Shown piece by piece: positions 24,287 through 34,500 of a stretch of 64,000 bases of DNA (positions are counted from its first letter, which is position 1; every line of letters begins with the position of its first letter). A model generated the notes under the pieces. That model saw nothing but the letters and a program-made list of their open reading frames with translations. It was not told the DNA's origin and searched no databases. The position numbers and the translations under genes were made by a program. Source of the stretch: Acidobacteriota bacterium (GTDB lineage Bacteria > Acidobacteriota > Blastocatellia > Pyrinomonadales > Pyrinomonadaceae); NCBI GenBank assembly GCA_029781855.1, contig JAKOVX010000076.1, positions 1 through 64,000 of the forward strand, in the 5' to 3' direction.

Positions 24287-27200
24287 ATGCTCAAACGCCG
24301 CCTCGTTCTAGTTGGAATTTTCGCCGCCGCCGCGATCTTTGCACTCTCGTTCGCCGCATCAGGTTCGTCCGCCGCAACCACCTCCGGCCCGTTCGCGTTC
24401 GTAGAATCGGTGCGGGAATTTTTTGGCATCGTACCCGAAGAAATACCAGCGGAACTCGAGCGAAAACATACCACGGCGAATCAGAATTCTTTTGCCGGCC
24501 GTCTTTCACCATCGTCGGTGGACAGTATTACGTCGTTCGGTACACCATTTACTGAAAATTTTGATGGGATGGGCAGTTCGGCGACGGCAACCCTGCCAGC
24601 GGGATTCAAAATAGGAACTGATTGGGCGACCGGCACGACCGCGACAACATTGGCTTACGGAACGACGGGTGCCGGAGCCGTTACGGGCTCGTCTGGCGGA
24701 GGGACGATAAATTGGGCGAATGGCATAACAGCCACGTCGACTGACCGGTCGCTAGGATTTTTGAATTCCGGCTCGTTCACTTCCCCGAGATCTATCGTAT
24801 TGAAGATTTCAAACAATACCGGTGCGACAATCTCCGCTTTGGATATTTCCTTCGACTACGAAAAGTCGAGGTCGGGAACAAGGCAATTTGATTGGACCTT
24901 CTTTCACGGAGGTACGTCTGCCCCCGCGACCGCCGCGACAGCTGGCGATCAGTCATATCCTGCCGATGCGAATAACACGACGATTTCCAATCCGCCACTG
25001 ACAACGAGCAAAACTGTAAATCTGACAGGACTCTCTATTGCAAACGGGACGGATTACTATCTGAGGTGGACATTTACGGGCCTCGGCGGTTCGACGAATG
25101 GTCAGGGTATTGGAATTGACAACTTTAGTATAACCGCGACGGCTTCCGGTGCAACCGCCCCTGTCCTAACTACTCCAACTGCAACAGCAATTACGACCAC
25201 GACCGCGACGCTTGGGGCGAATATTACGTCGGACGGCGGCAGTGCGGTCACGGAACGCGGCACGGTATGGAAGACGACCGCGGGCGTGACCGATACGGAC
25301 AATCCGTTAGCTGAGGGCGGGACGGCGACGGGCGTATTCACCCAGGCCCGGACCGGATTTCCGGCGGGAACGCAGATCTTTTACAAAGGCTACGCGAAGA
25401 ACACGAACGGTACCGGGTTGAGCTCCGAAGCAAGCTTTTACACGCTCTCGAACGAACCGACAACGCACGCCGCGTCATTCACATCCGCGCCGTTTTCGAG
25501 TACGCAGATAGATCTTTCGTTCTCGGCCGCCTCGACCATTACGAACGCAAGCGGTTATATCATCCTACGTCGAAGCGACGGCACGTTCCCCGACGCCACG
25601 GGCGTAGTTGACGCTGTCGCTCCCGGTTCGCTGTCGCTGCCCGTCGGCACCACACTTGTAACAACGATCTCAAACCCGGCAACGGCCACGTACAGCGATA
25701 CTGGTCTGACGACAAATGTGACGTATCGCTACGCGTTGATCCCATTCGGCTACAACGGCTCGAACTCCGCGACCTACAATTACCTGACCGCTCCGACGAT
25801 ACCGACGACATCTGCGACGACGGCGTCGGCTTCGTCGCTCGTCCTGCCCGTCATTTTGTCCGAGTCTCCGACCATCTCGTCGCTGGTCAACGATCCGGGG
25901 CCGCTGACTTCGGCTGGCGGTGTGTCGGTGTGGCAGATCGGAGTTTACGACGGCGGCATCAGCGGCGATCCCGACACGCTTCCGACGATCGTCACGGGCC
26001 TGACAATCGGCAAAGGTGCGTCGTCCACGGTGACCGACTTTTCGTCGGCGATCCTCGCGGCGGACCTTTTCAACGGCGGCACGCACCTCGCGAGCGGCGT
26101 CATCGGGCCGTCAACGGTGACATTTAGCGGATTTAATTTTTCGGTGAATGACAATCAGTTTGCCTCGATGTCGATCCGGATTTCGCTGAAAACCTCGGGT
26201 TTGACGGACAACCAAAGTTTCCAATTCAACCTGGCACAGTCCGGGATCACGACCGCCGGTGCCGTGACCAGCTCGCAGATCGCTCCGTTTACGACATTTT
26301 CGTCCCAAGCGGGGCAGAACAAGATCGACGTTGCCGCGACAAAGCTCGCATTCGGTGCCCAACCCGTAAACGTGGGCACCGGAGCCGCGATGACGCCTGC
26401 GCCGACCGTTTACGCGGCGGACGCCAACGGCAACACCGACACAGATTGGGCAACCGATATCGCCGTGACGGCAACCGGCTCGGTCCTCACGGGCTCGCCG
26501 GTCAGCGCAACTCCGACAAGCGGCACCGCGGCGTTCAGCGGCCTCGTATTCACGACCGCCGGCACCGGCGTGACGCTCAATGCGACATCAGGAGCGTTGA
26601 CCGACGCGACGAGTGGGACGTTCGACGTCCTCCTCGTGCCGCTGCCGGGCGAGATCGTGATCAATCAGTTCAATCCCGGCTACGCCGGTGCGACTGACGA
26701 GTATATTGAGATCGTCAACCTTACAAACAAGACATTCGATCTCTCTCTGCTCCGGATCGACTATGCCGCTGCGTCCGGAAATCCGGGTTCCGCGGGCGGC
26801 ATCTTGTCCGGAACTTTGCAGCCCTATAGTTTCTGGCTGCTGTCGCCGAACCCGACCGTTAATGTTGGTCAAACCGTGAACCTGCCTGCTGATGGAAGTT
26901 TCACTTCGGGGCTCGCTGGCGGAGCCGGTCAGATCGCACTTCGCTTGGTGGCGGCTCCCAACACGAAGATAGACGGTGTCTCCTACGGAACGATCACCGG
27001 CACAAATGTTTACGGCGAGGGTACGCCGACGGCTTCACCTACAAGCAACGCCGGCTTTTCCCGAGTTCCCGACGGCACGGACACCAACTCGAACATCGAC
27101 GATTTCCAGGCGGTCGCCAATTCCGCGATCTACCTTCGCAACAGCACGGGCCGCATCGTGCCAAACGGCGTCTCGCTGCCGGCAGGGACGTACGCCGACA

Positions 27201-28033
27201 TTTCGGCACTCGACGGTTCGAGCATCGCCGGCGACGTGACGATCAACGGCCGTTTGACGCTCGGCGGCGTTGTTACGACCGGGGCGAGTACGATCACGCT
27301 CGGCTGCGGAGGCAGTTCGGCGGGTGCGGGAGCGACGAGCTACGTGCTTGGCAATGTCAGGAAGGATTTCTGTGCGACGGGGGCGTTCTCGTTCCCGGTC
27401 GGTGAGAATGGGTACACACCGGTCGATACGACTATCACGACGCTGACGACGAACCCGTCGAGCCTGACGGTGCGGACGTATAACGCGACGCTGGGGACGT
27501 TTGACCCCGCGCAGGCGATGACGCGAAATTGGGACATCACCGAGACCGGCGATCTCGAAGCCACGCTCTCGTTCACCTATCTCGCGGGCGACGTCGCTGG
27601 CGACGAAGCCGATTACCGCGTCTGGCGTCTCGAGACCGACGCTCACCTACAGACAAACCTCTGCCCCGGTGCACCATGCGTCGATACGGTCAACCACGTC
27701 ATCGGGCCGGTCACGGGCGTTACCCAATTCTCACGCTGGACCGGAGCCGGCCCGCTCGCTCCGACCGCGGCTGCGGTGTCGGTCGCCGGACGCGTGACGA
27801 CGGCCGACGGACGCGGCATTCGTAACGCAGTGATGACGATCAGCGGCAATGGCCTCGCGCAGCCGCTCAGGACGATCACCGGGCCATTTGGTTACTACAA
27901 TTTCGATGGCCTCAATGCCGGTGAAACGTACGTCTTGACCGTTAATTCCAAATCGTTCGCATTCCAGGTGCCGAGCCGCGTCATCAACCTGAACGACAAC
28001 GTTACGGACGCGGATTTTATCGCAAATCCGTGA
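24287..28033 (+). CDS. Large secreted protein with Fn3, lamin-tail-like and C-terminal CarboxypepD_reg domains
   Basis: The protein has 1248 residues from ATG 24287 after AGGAG. A signal peptide (about 1-28) is followed by the short motif FVESVREFFGIVPEEIP (about 38-54), also present in the next giant protein. Then come a FTENFDGMG beta-sandwich, Fn3-like repeats (about 289-500), a filamin/Ig-like region (about 681-783) and a lamin-tail-like domain (EIVINQFNPG...DEYIEIVNLTNKTFDLS, about 785-940). A GNVRKDFCATGAFSFPVGENG region (about 1015-1160) resembles parts of adhesins from gliding bacteria. The final 85 residues are a CarboxypepD_reg-like domain (ITGPFGYYNFDGL). A surface or matrix role is likely; no enzyme signature is seen. 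Confidence 0.85.
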   Translation: MLKRRLVLVGIFAAAAIFALSFAASGSSAATTSGPFAFVESVREFFGIVPEEIPAELERKHTTANQNSFAGRLSPSSVDSITSFGTPFTENFDGMGSSATATLPAGFKIGTDWATGTTATTLAYGTTGAGAVTGSSGGGTINWANGITATSTDRSLGFLNSGSFTSPRSIVLKISNNTGATISALDISFDYEKSRSGTRQFDWTFFHGGTSAPATAATAGDQSYPADANNTTISNPPLTTSKTVNLTGLSIANGTDYYLRWTFTGLGGSTNGQGIGIDNFSITATASGATAPVLTTPTATAITTTTATLGANITSDGGSAVTERGTVWKTTAGVTDTDNPLAEGGTATGVFTQARTGFPAGTQIFYKGYAKNTNGTGLSSEASFYTLSNEPTTHAASFTSAPFSSTQIDLSFSAASTITNASGYIILRRSDGTFPDATGVVDAVAPGSLSLPVGTTLVTTISNPATATYSDTGLTTNVTYRYALIPFGYNGSNSATYNYLTAPTIPTTSATTASASSLVLPVILSESPTISSLVNDPGPLTSAGGVSVWQIGVYDGGISGDPDTLPTIVTGLTIGKGASSTVTDFSSAILAADLFNGGTHLASGVIGPSTVTFSGFNFSVNDNQFASMSIRISLKTSGLTDNQSFQFNLAQSGITTAGAVTSSQIAPFTTFSSQAGQNKIDVAATKLAFGAQPVNVGTGAAMTPAPTVYAADANGNTDTDWATDIAVTATGSVLTGSPVSATPTSGTAAFSGLVFTTAGTGVTLNATSGALTDATSGTFDVLLVPLPGEIVINQFNPGYAGATDEYIEIVNLTNKTFDLSLLRIDYAAASGNPGSAGGILSGTLQPYSFWLLSPNPTVNVGQTVNLPADGSFTSGLAGGAGQIALRLVAAPNTKIDGVSYGTITGTNVYGEGTPTASPTSNAGFSRVPDGTDTNSNIDDFQAVANSAIYLRNSTGRIVPNGVSLPAGTYADISALDGSSIAGDVTINGRLTLGGVVTTGASTITLGCGGSSAGAGATSYVLGNVRKDFCATGAFSFPVGENGYTPVDTTITTLTTNPSSLTVRTYNATLGTFDPAQAMTRNWDITETGDLEATLSFTYLAGDVAGDEADYRVWRLETDAHLQTNLCPGAPCVDTVNHVIGPVTGVTQFSRWTGAGPLAPTAAAVSVAGRVTTADGRGIRNAVMTISGNGLAQPLRTITGPFGYYNFDGLNAGETYVLTVNSKSFAFQVPSRVINLNDNVTDADFIANP

Positions 28034-28113
28034 TCGCTTCGACAGTTTTGATCCCACGCGGATCGATCAATGGATGTCCGAAAAGTCGAGAAAGGTAAAA
28101 CAACCTAAGTTAT

Positions 28114-28206
28114 TTTAAACGCGGATAGAGCGGATCAAGCGGATAAGAACGAATTTTCTAATTCGGATCCGCAAGATCTGCCCGATCTGTTTGATCCGCG
28201 TTTAAA
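28114..28206. repeat. Palindromic intergenic element of 9-bp units
   Basis: The left arm runs TTTAAAC then GCGGATAGA, GCGGATCAA and GCGGATAAG as consecutive 9-mers. The reverse complement of the right arm runs TTTAAAC then GCGGATCAA, ACAGATCGG, GCAGATCTT and GCGGATCCG, again at 9-base steps. The two arms face each other around 28155. The element lies in the 480-base gap 28034-28513; the rest of that gap holds a promoter (28333-28360) and an untranslated leader. Confidence 0.75.
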
Positions 28207-28332
28207 AAAATGCCGATAAATTTACGACGCTGACGGTTTAGACAGCCTCTTTTTTCGATCTCTTATTCGCCTTCCAAAACCGGCCCTAGCGGCGCAGCTC
28301 GTGTTAACTGTAGGTGAACAATCACTTTCAGC

Positions 28333-28360
28333 TTGACTCACAAAATAACTCGGTTATAAT
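28333..28360 (+). promoter_or_regulatory. Near-consensus sigma70 promoter for the 2327-residue protein
   Basis: TTGACT (28333-28338), 16-base spacer and a perfect TATAAT (28355-28360). This implies a leader of about 145 bases before ATG 28514, which also contains a small GCAAT/ATTGC hairpin around 28457-28480. Confidence 0.7.
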
Positions 28361-28513
28361 CGCCGTACCGAAAATCATTGAGTGCCAATTTTATGTCCGA
28401 CGGATGACTCGTTCCAAAGCTCCTGGAGTCAACGTCTGCCGGAATCTGGGGATTTGACGCAATTAGGTGTTTATTGCGCTCAAACTTTGAACCAGAACAA
28501 ATAGAGAAATTAA

Positions 28514-31500
28514 ATGAAAAGACTCTCCTTATCGCTGCGCCTTGTCATCGTCATCATTTTCGCCGCCGCTGCAGCCGCAGCCGCCATCGGAGCAAACGCC
28601 GCCGGCTACCGCCCACTTGATTCCGTCCAGGAATTCCTCGGCATAGCCCCGCCCGCGCCCATAATTGCGCCTGCGAAAGCGGAGAACGCCGTGGTAACGT
28701 CGAAAACGGTAGCCAAGGAGCCGTTGTTCTTTGCACCGCCTACAGGGCTATTTGCTCAGGACTTTACGAGTTCCTCGATTTTGACTGATTACGTTAGTGC
28801 AACACCTGGCAATGGTCAGTTTGACGCGATTGGCACTAGCGGTGCCGGTACAGTAGTCAGTATCAATGGGGGAGCGTTGCAATTTACAAGGAACGGATCG
28901 AATGCGGGCTCTTTTTCCCGGACGACAAATTTTAGCCCCGTTCCTTTGTCGCTCATTTATCGATTCGATTTGACGATGTCCGGTAATACATCCGCGACTA
29001 CCAGTGCGGCAGTGTTTCAAGTTGGATCGCTTTTTGGCACAGCGAACTCGCCAGAGAGTCAAGGGAATAGTTTTGCGCGACTTGCTGTAAATACAACCAC
29101 GACTGACGGAACATTTGTATTACGAGATATGCAAAGTAACGCCAACAGCTCAGGACAAGTTGGCACAAAAAGGATTACGTGGGTGATGAACAATTCGGGC
29201 GATACGTTATTTTACCGTGCCCCTGATGGATCAAACGAAAGCTTGGCAAACGATACTGCTGACGTTTGGGTCGCGAGCACTAGGATTTTTAACGACCTAC
29301 CAGTCGACACACCGAATAACGTCACCACAGATCTGAAATTTGCCTTCAATGGCGGCACCGCTACGATCAAAATCGATGACATACTTATTGATCCGATTCC
29401 GTCCACGCCGATCTCTGCAACTGCCACCTCGATAGGAACAAACTCATTTAATGCAAATTGGACACCAGCGGCAGGTCTAAGCGGCTACCGAGTAGACGTG
29501 GCAACGGATTCCTCATTCACAAATCTCGTGAGTGGCTACGACAACCTCTTCGTTTCAGGACAGGCAACAAATTCGCTAAATGTGACTGGGTTAAATCCAT
29601 CGACTCAGTATTACTACCGAGTCCGCGGAGCTTCACAGTTTGGTTCGTCTGGTGAGTTTGCAAGTGGCAATTCTCTGTCGCAATCAGCTACTACGCTTTC
29701 TCCACCTCCGACGGTCCAGTTCAGCGAGCATAACCCCCAGGGCAGCGAGACGGGGCCGATCACGATCACGGTCACGCGGACGGGCGACCTCTCGAACCCG
29801 TCGTCGGTCGAGTACACGACGCTTAACGGCGGATCGTCATGCATAGCGGGCACCGATTTCCTGACTGCCGCGAACACGTTGACTTTTGCCCCGACTGAAT
29901 CGCAAAAGCAGTTCGACATCACTACCTGCGACGACGACATTTATGAGGGCACATCCGAAGGCTGGGAGGTCAAGCTACAGAACCCGGTCGGAGCCGTGCT
30001 CGGGACGGAGAACGATGTCATATTCTCGATTCTCGAAAACGACGGCATTCCGACATTCGACATCAGCACTTCGGCGGTGTCGGTCGATGAGGGCGTCGGG
30101 ACAGCGACGATCACGGTCAACCGCACGGGTGCGCCCGGAAATGTGGTCACGGTGGACCTTGGTATAGCAAGCGGCAACGCGACCGTCGGAGCGGCATGCA
30201 CGGCAGGCGTCGATCTTGTCGGTTCGGGCGGGCAACTGGCGTTCGCCGCGGGCGATACGACCAAGACATACAATGTCACGATCTGTAACGATACGGTCGT
30301 GGAGCCGGCGGAGACATTTACCGCAACGCTCTCAAACCCGCAGTATCCGTCGCAGCTTGGAACTACGACCAGCGAGACCGTGACCATCAACGCAAGTGAC
30401 GGCGGAGCTCCGGTTGTTTACGTCGATTCGGCGTGGGCGGGAACGACGATCGGAGATGATCCGGACGGTGCGGGGCCGGCGACGAGTTTTGGCACAGATT
30501 CCTTTGCGACTATCGCCGAGGGCATCGCGGGCGTGGCCGACAACGGCGAACTGATCATTAATCCCGGCACTTACGCCGGCGATATGCGGGTCGACCATCC
30601 GTCGCTCATCAAGGGCAAATTCGCCATTACGGGCGAACTCCAGGCCCAAGTCGCGGGTGTCACGGTCAGCCCCGGCCAAAGTCCCGGCATCATCACCAGC
30701 GGCAGCCTCGTGCTGACGTCGGGTTCAGAACTCGATATCGAGCTAAACGGCACCAACCCCGGCACCGGCCACGACCAGATGAATGTCACCGCCGGTCCCG
30801 TCGACCTCGGCGGTGCGACCCTCGTGCTGTCCGCCCTCGGCGGTTACACACCGGCGATCGGCAACCAATTCACGATCATTAATAACCAAGGTGCAGGAGC
30901 CGTCATCGGAACATTCGCCGGCCTCGCCGAGGGAGATCCCGTCTCCGACGGCACCAGCAATTACACGATCAGCTACACCGGCGGCGACGGCAACGACGTC
31001 GTCCTGACTGCAACGAGCGGCGGCTGCGGCAATGTCGTTTCGATCCCGGCGGTGACATCACCGACCGGCGTTTCCGCCACAGTGCCCGTCAACACGACGG
31101 ACCTCACCGGCCAGGGCGTGATCGCGGCCGACTTTACGGTCACATACGATCCGGCGGTGCTAAATCCCGCGACGATCAATGTGACGGCCGGAGCGGCTGC
31201 CGCGCCGGGTGCGACGATCACGTTCAACGCTACGGTTCCTGGCACGATCGTCATCTCGGTCTATAACGGCACCGTCGGCGGCTCATTTACCGGCCCGGGC
31301 CCGCTCGTAAATATCACCGCGGACGTCATCGGCACGGCCGGTTCGGCTGGTTCGTTTACGGTCACGGGCGGCGGATTCAACGGCGGATTGGTCTGCTCGT
31401 CGTCTACCGGCGGAACGATCGATGTCGTGCCGGCAACCACCGCGACGACGGTCACGACCTCCGGCAGCCCGTCGACTTACGGTGACGTCGTGACATTCAC

Positions 31501-34500
31501 GGCAACGGTCACTGCCGCGACCCCGACATTGGGAACGCCGGTCACGTCCGGCAGCGTGGAGTTTTACGACGGAGCCTGCGGAGTCGGGACGCCGTTCTTT
31601 AACGGTACGCCGGACGGCAGCGGCCAAGTCTCCGCCCCGATCAGCAGCCTGACCGCCGGTTCGCACACGATCAGCGCCTGCTATCTCGCGAACACCGACT
31701 TTACCGCGAGCAGCAACACCGTCGGCCAGACCGTCAACCCGGCAACGCCCGTTATCACGGTAACCGGTTCAAACACCTTCACTTACAACGGTTCACCGCA
31801 AGGTCCCGACTCCGCGGATACGGGCGGTTCGACCTCGTTGCCGACGTTCAGCTACAGCGGCACTTCAAACGGCGCGGTTCCGTACGGCCCGAGCGCAACC
31901 AAACCGACGCTGGCTGGCAGCTACACCGTGACCGCATCCGTGCTGGCCGACGCCAATTACACGGCTGCCTCGAGTGCTCCGTTCGCGTTCACAATCGGAA
32001 GGGCGACTCCCGTCGTGACGGTGACCGGATCGACCACATTCACGTTCAACGGATCGCCGCAGGGCCCGAACGCGGCGGCGACCGGAGGATCGACCGGAAC
32101 GCTGAGCTTCAGCTACACTGGCACGCCGAACGGCGGCGGCGGTTATGGCCCGTCGGCGACGCCTCCGACCAATGCCGGCAACTATACGGTGACCGCATCG
32201 GTCGCCCAGGACGACAATTACAGTGCCGCATCCTCGGCAGCGTCGCCGTTCACCATTGACCGAGCGACGCCCGCGCTTTCGGTGACCAATTCGCCCGTCG
32301 CGTTTGACGGTAACCTTCATTCCGCGGTTGTTTCTGCGTCGGTCGCAGGCGTCGTCAGCAATATCCTCAACGACGGGTTCCCGGCAGTCTCGGCGGTCGG
32401 AGTTTACGCCGTGACGGCGGACTTTGCCCCGACCGACGCGGATAATTACAACAGCCTGATCGGCGCATCGGCGGGGAATTTCGAGATCCTGACCGCGACG
32501 ACGATCGTCGAAAGGCCTGGAACCACGAATTGGTTCTATTACGACGATTTCGCGAATGCCATCATCCCGGGCCACGATTTTGTCGCCGGGCCGGGCTCGC
32601 CGCCGCTGCAATTGGGCAGCGCACGCCTGCGGAGCAGCGGATCGACGCTGAAGGTGCTCGGCACGCAGATGTTCAACGGCACACGGCTCGCGGACATTTC
32701 GACGCTCCGCTATCAGACGTACGTGCAGAGCGGTTTCGAGGCCGCGGGTGCACCGATGCTGCAGTTCAAGGTCGACTTCGACCTGACGACGGCCGACACT
32801 GATTATCAGGGCCGCGTCGTCTATGTTCCGAGCCAGAATGGGACAGTAACAGCTGGTACATGGCAAACCTGGGAAACACTGGACGGCGTGTTTTGGTATT
32901 CGGACTTCGTGCCGCTGCCGACACGAAACGAATGCACGCCTGCCGCTCCGTGTACAAAAGCCCAGATGCTCGCGCTTCACCCGAACATGGGTATCCACGC
33001 GGGCCAGATCGGTGGCTTGCTCTTCCGCGCACAGAACGACAGCAACGCGAATGTCGACGATCTGACGATCGGCGTCACCGCTCCGAATGCGGTCACGATC
33101 TTCGATTTCGAGCAGGCGACCTCGACCGTTACGGTCGATTGCCCGAACACATCGTACACGTACACCGGCTTGCCGATCGCTCCGTGCACTGCGAGCTACA
33201 CGACCTCCGACGGACTCACTGCGTCTCTGGCGGTCAACTACACCGCGAACACCGACGTCACACCCGTCGTGACGGCAAGCGCGACCTATCCCGGCGATGA
33301 CAACCACGCCGGCAGCACAGGTTCCGACACATTCGCGATCACGCCGGCGGCATCGTCGACAGTCATAGATTGCTCGCCTGGAACATTCGAATACACCGGC
33401 TCAGCGATTTCTCCGTGTATTGCGACGGTGACCGGCGTCGGCGGGCTCAGCACGACCGTGCCCGTCACGTACGGAAACAATGTCAATGTCGGCACGGCAA
33501 CCGCCGATGCGAGTTATCCGGGAGACGCGAACCACACGGGCAGCACGGCGACGCAGGCGACGTTTGCGATCACCAAGGCACCGTCATCCGTCACGGTCGA
33601 TCCACTGAGCGTCGAATACGACGGCAACCCGCATACGACGACGTTCACGGTCAGCGGTGTCGGCACCGGAATAACGCAATCCGTGACGTGGGCTTACACG
33701 GGAGCGTGTTCGGCCGCTCCGGTGAACGTTGCCGATACGCCGTGTACCGCGACCGCGACCTACGCCGGTGACAGCAACCACACCGGCAACAGCGGGTTCA
33801 ATACGATCACGATCACCAAGGCGCCATCCACGACAACGCTCAGCTTTGAGGCCGGGCCGTATGTGTATCGCGGGACGGCGTTCACCGCTACTGCCGACGC
33901 GAATGGTATCGGCACGACTGGACTCACGTCGGTGACGCCGGTTTACTCGGGCGACTGTCTGAACGTGACCGTCCCGAACGGCTGTACCGCGACCGCGACC
34001 TACGCCGGCGACAATAACCATACCGGCAGCAGCGACAGCAAGAGCATCACGATCACCCGGGCGACGCTCGTCATCACGCCCGATCCGCAGTCGGTCATTT
34101 ACGGAGCGGCGGACCCTGCGTTCACGTTCGGCTACAGCGGTTTCGTGCCGGGCGAGGACGCCGGCAACCTGACGACAAAGCCTGTCTGCTCGGTGCCGGG
34201 CACCAGCCCGCACGCGCCGGGAACGTACACGATCAGCTGTGTCACCGGAACGGCGCAGAATTACAGCTTTGACGTGACGGCAACGGCGAATTTTGTAGTA
34301 AATTCCGGCTCGGTCGCGGGCAGCGTGAGTTACCTGATCGTCCCGCAGCCGGTGCCGAATGTACATTTCGATGCCCCGGGCTCGACTCCGGTGTCGGGGA
34401 ATTCGATCCTTGACGGCACGTATTCGCTGACCGGCTTCGGTGCCGGTGCCTACACGGTGACGCCGTCCCGCACCAGCGAATCCTGCGGCGGCACAAACGG

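Noticed and set aside
31745..34300. Repeated DNA similarity inside the giant gene, considered as a CRISPR or tandem repeat array
   Set aside because: The repeats are protein-level Ig/MBG-like modules of about 80 residues with diverged DNA, not short direct repeats with spacers.
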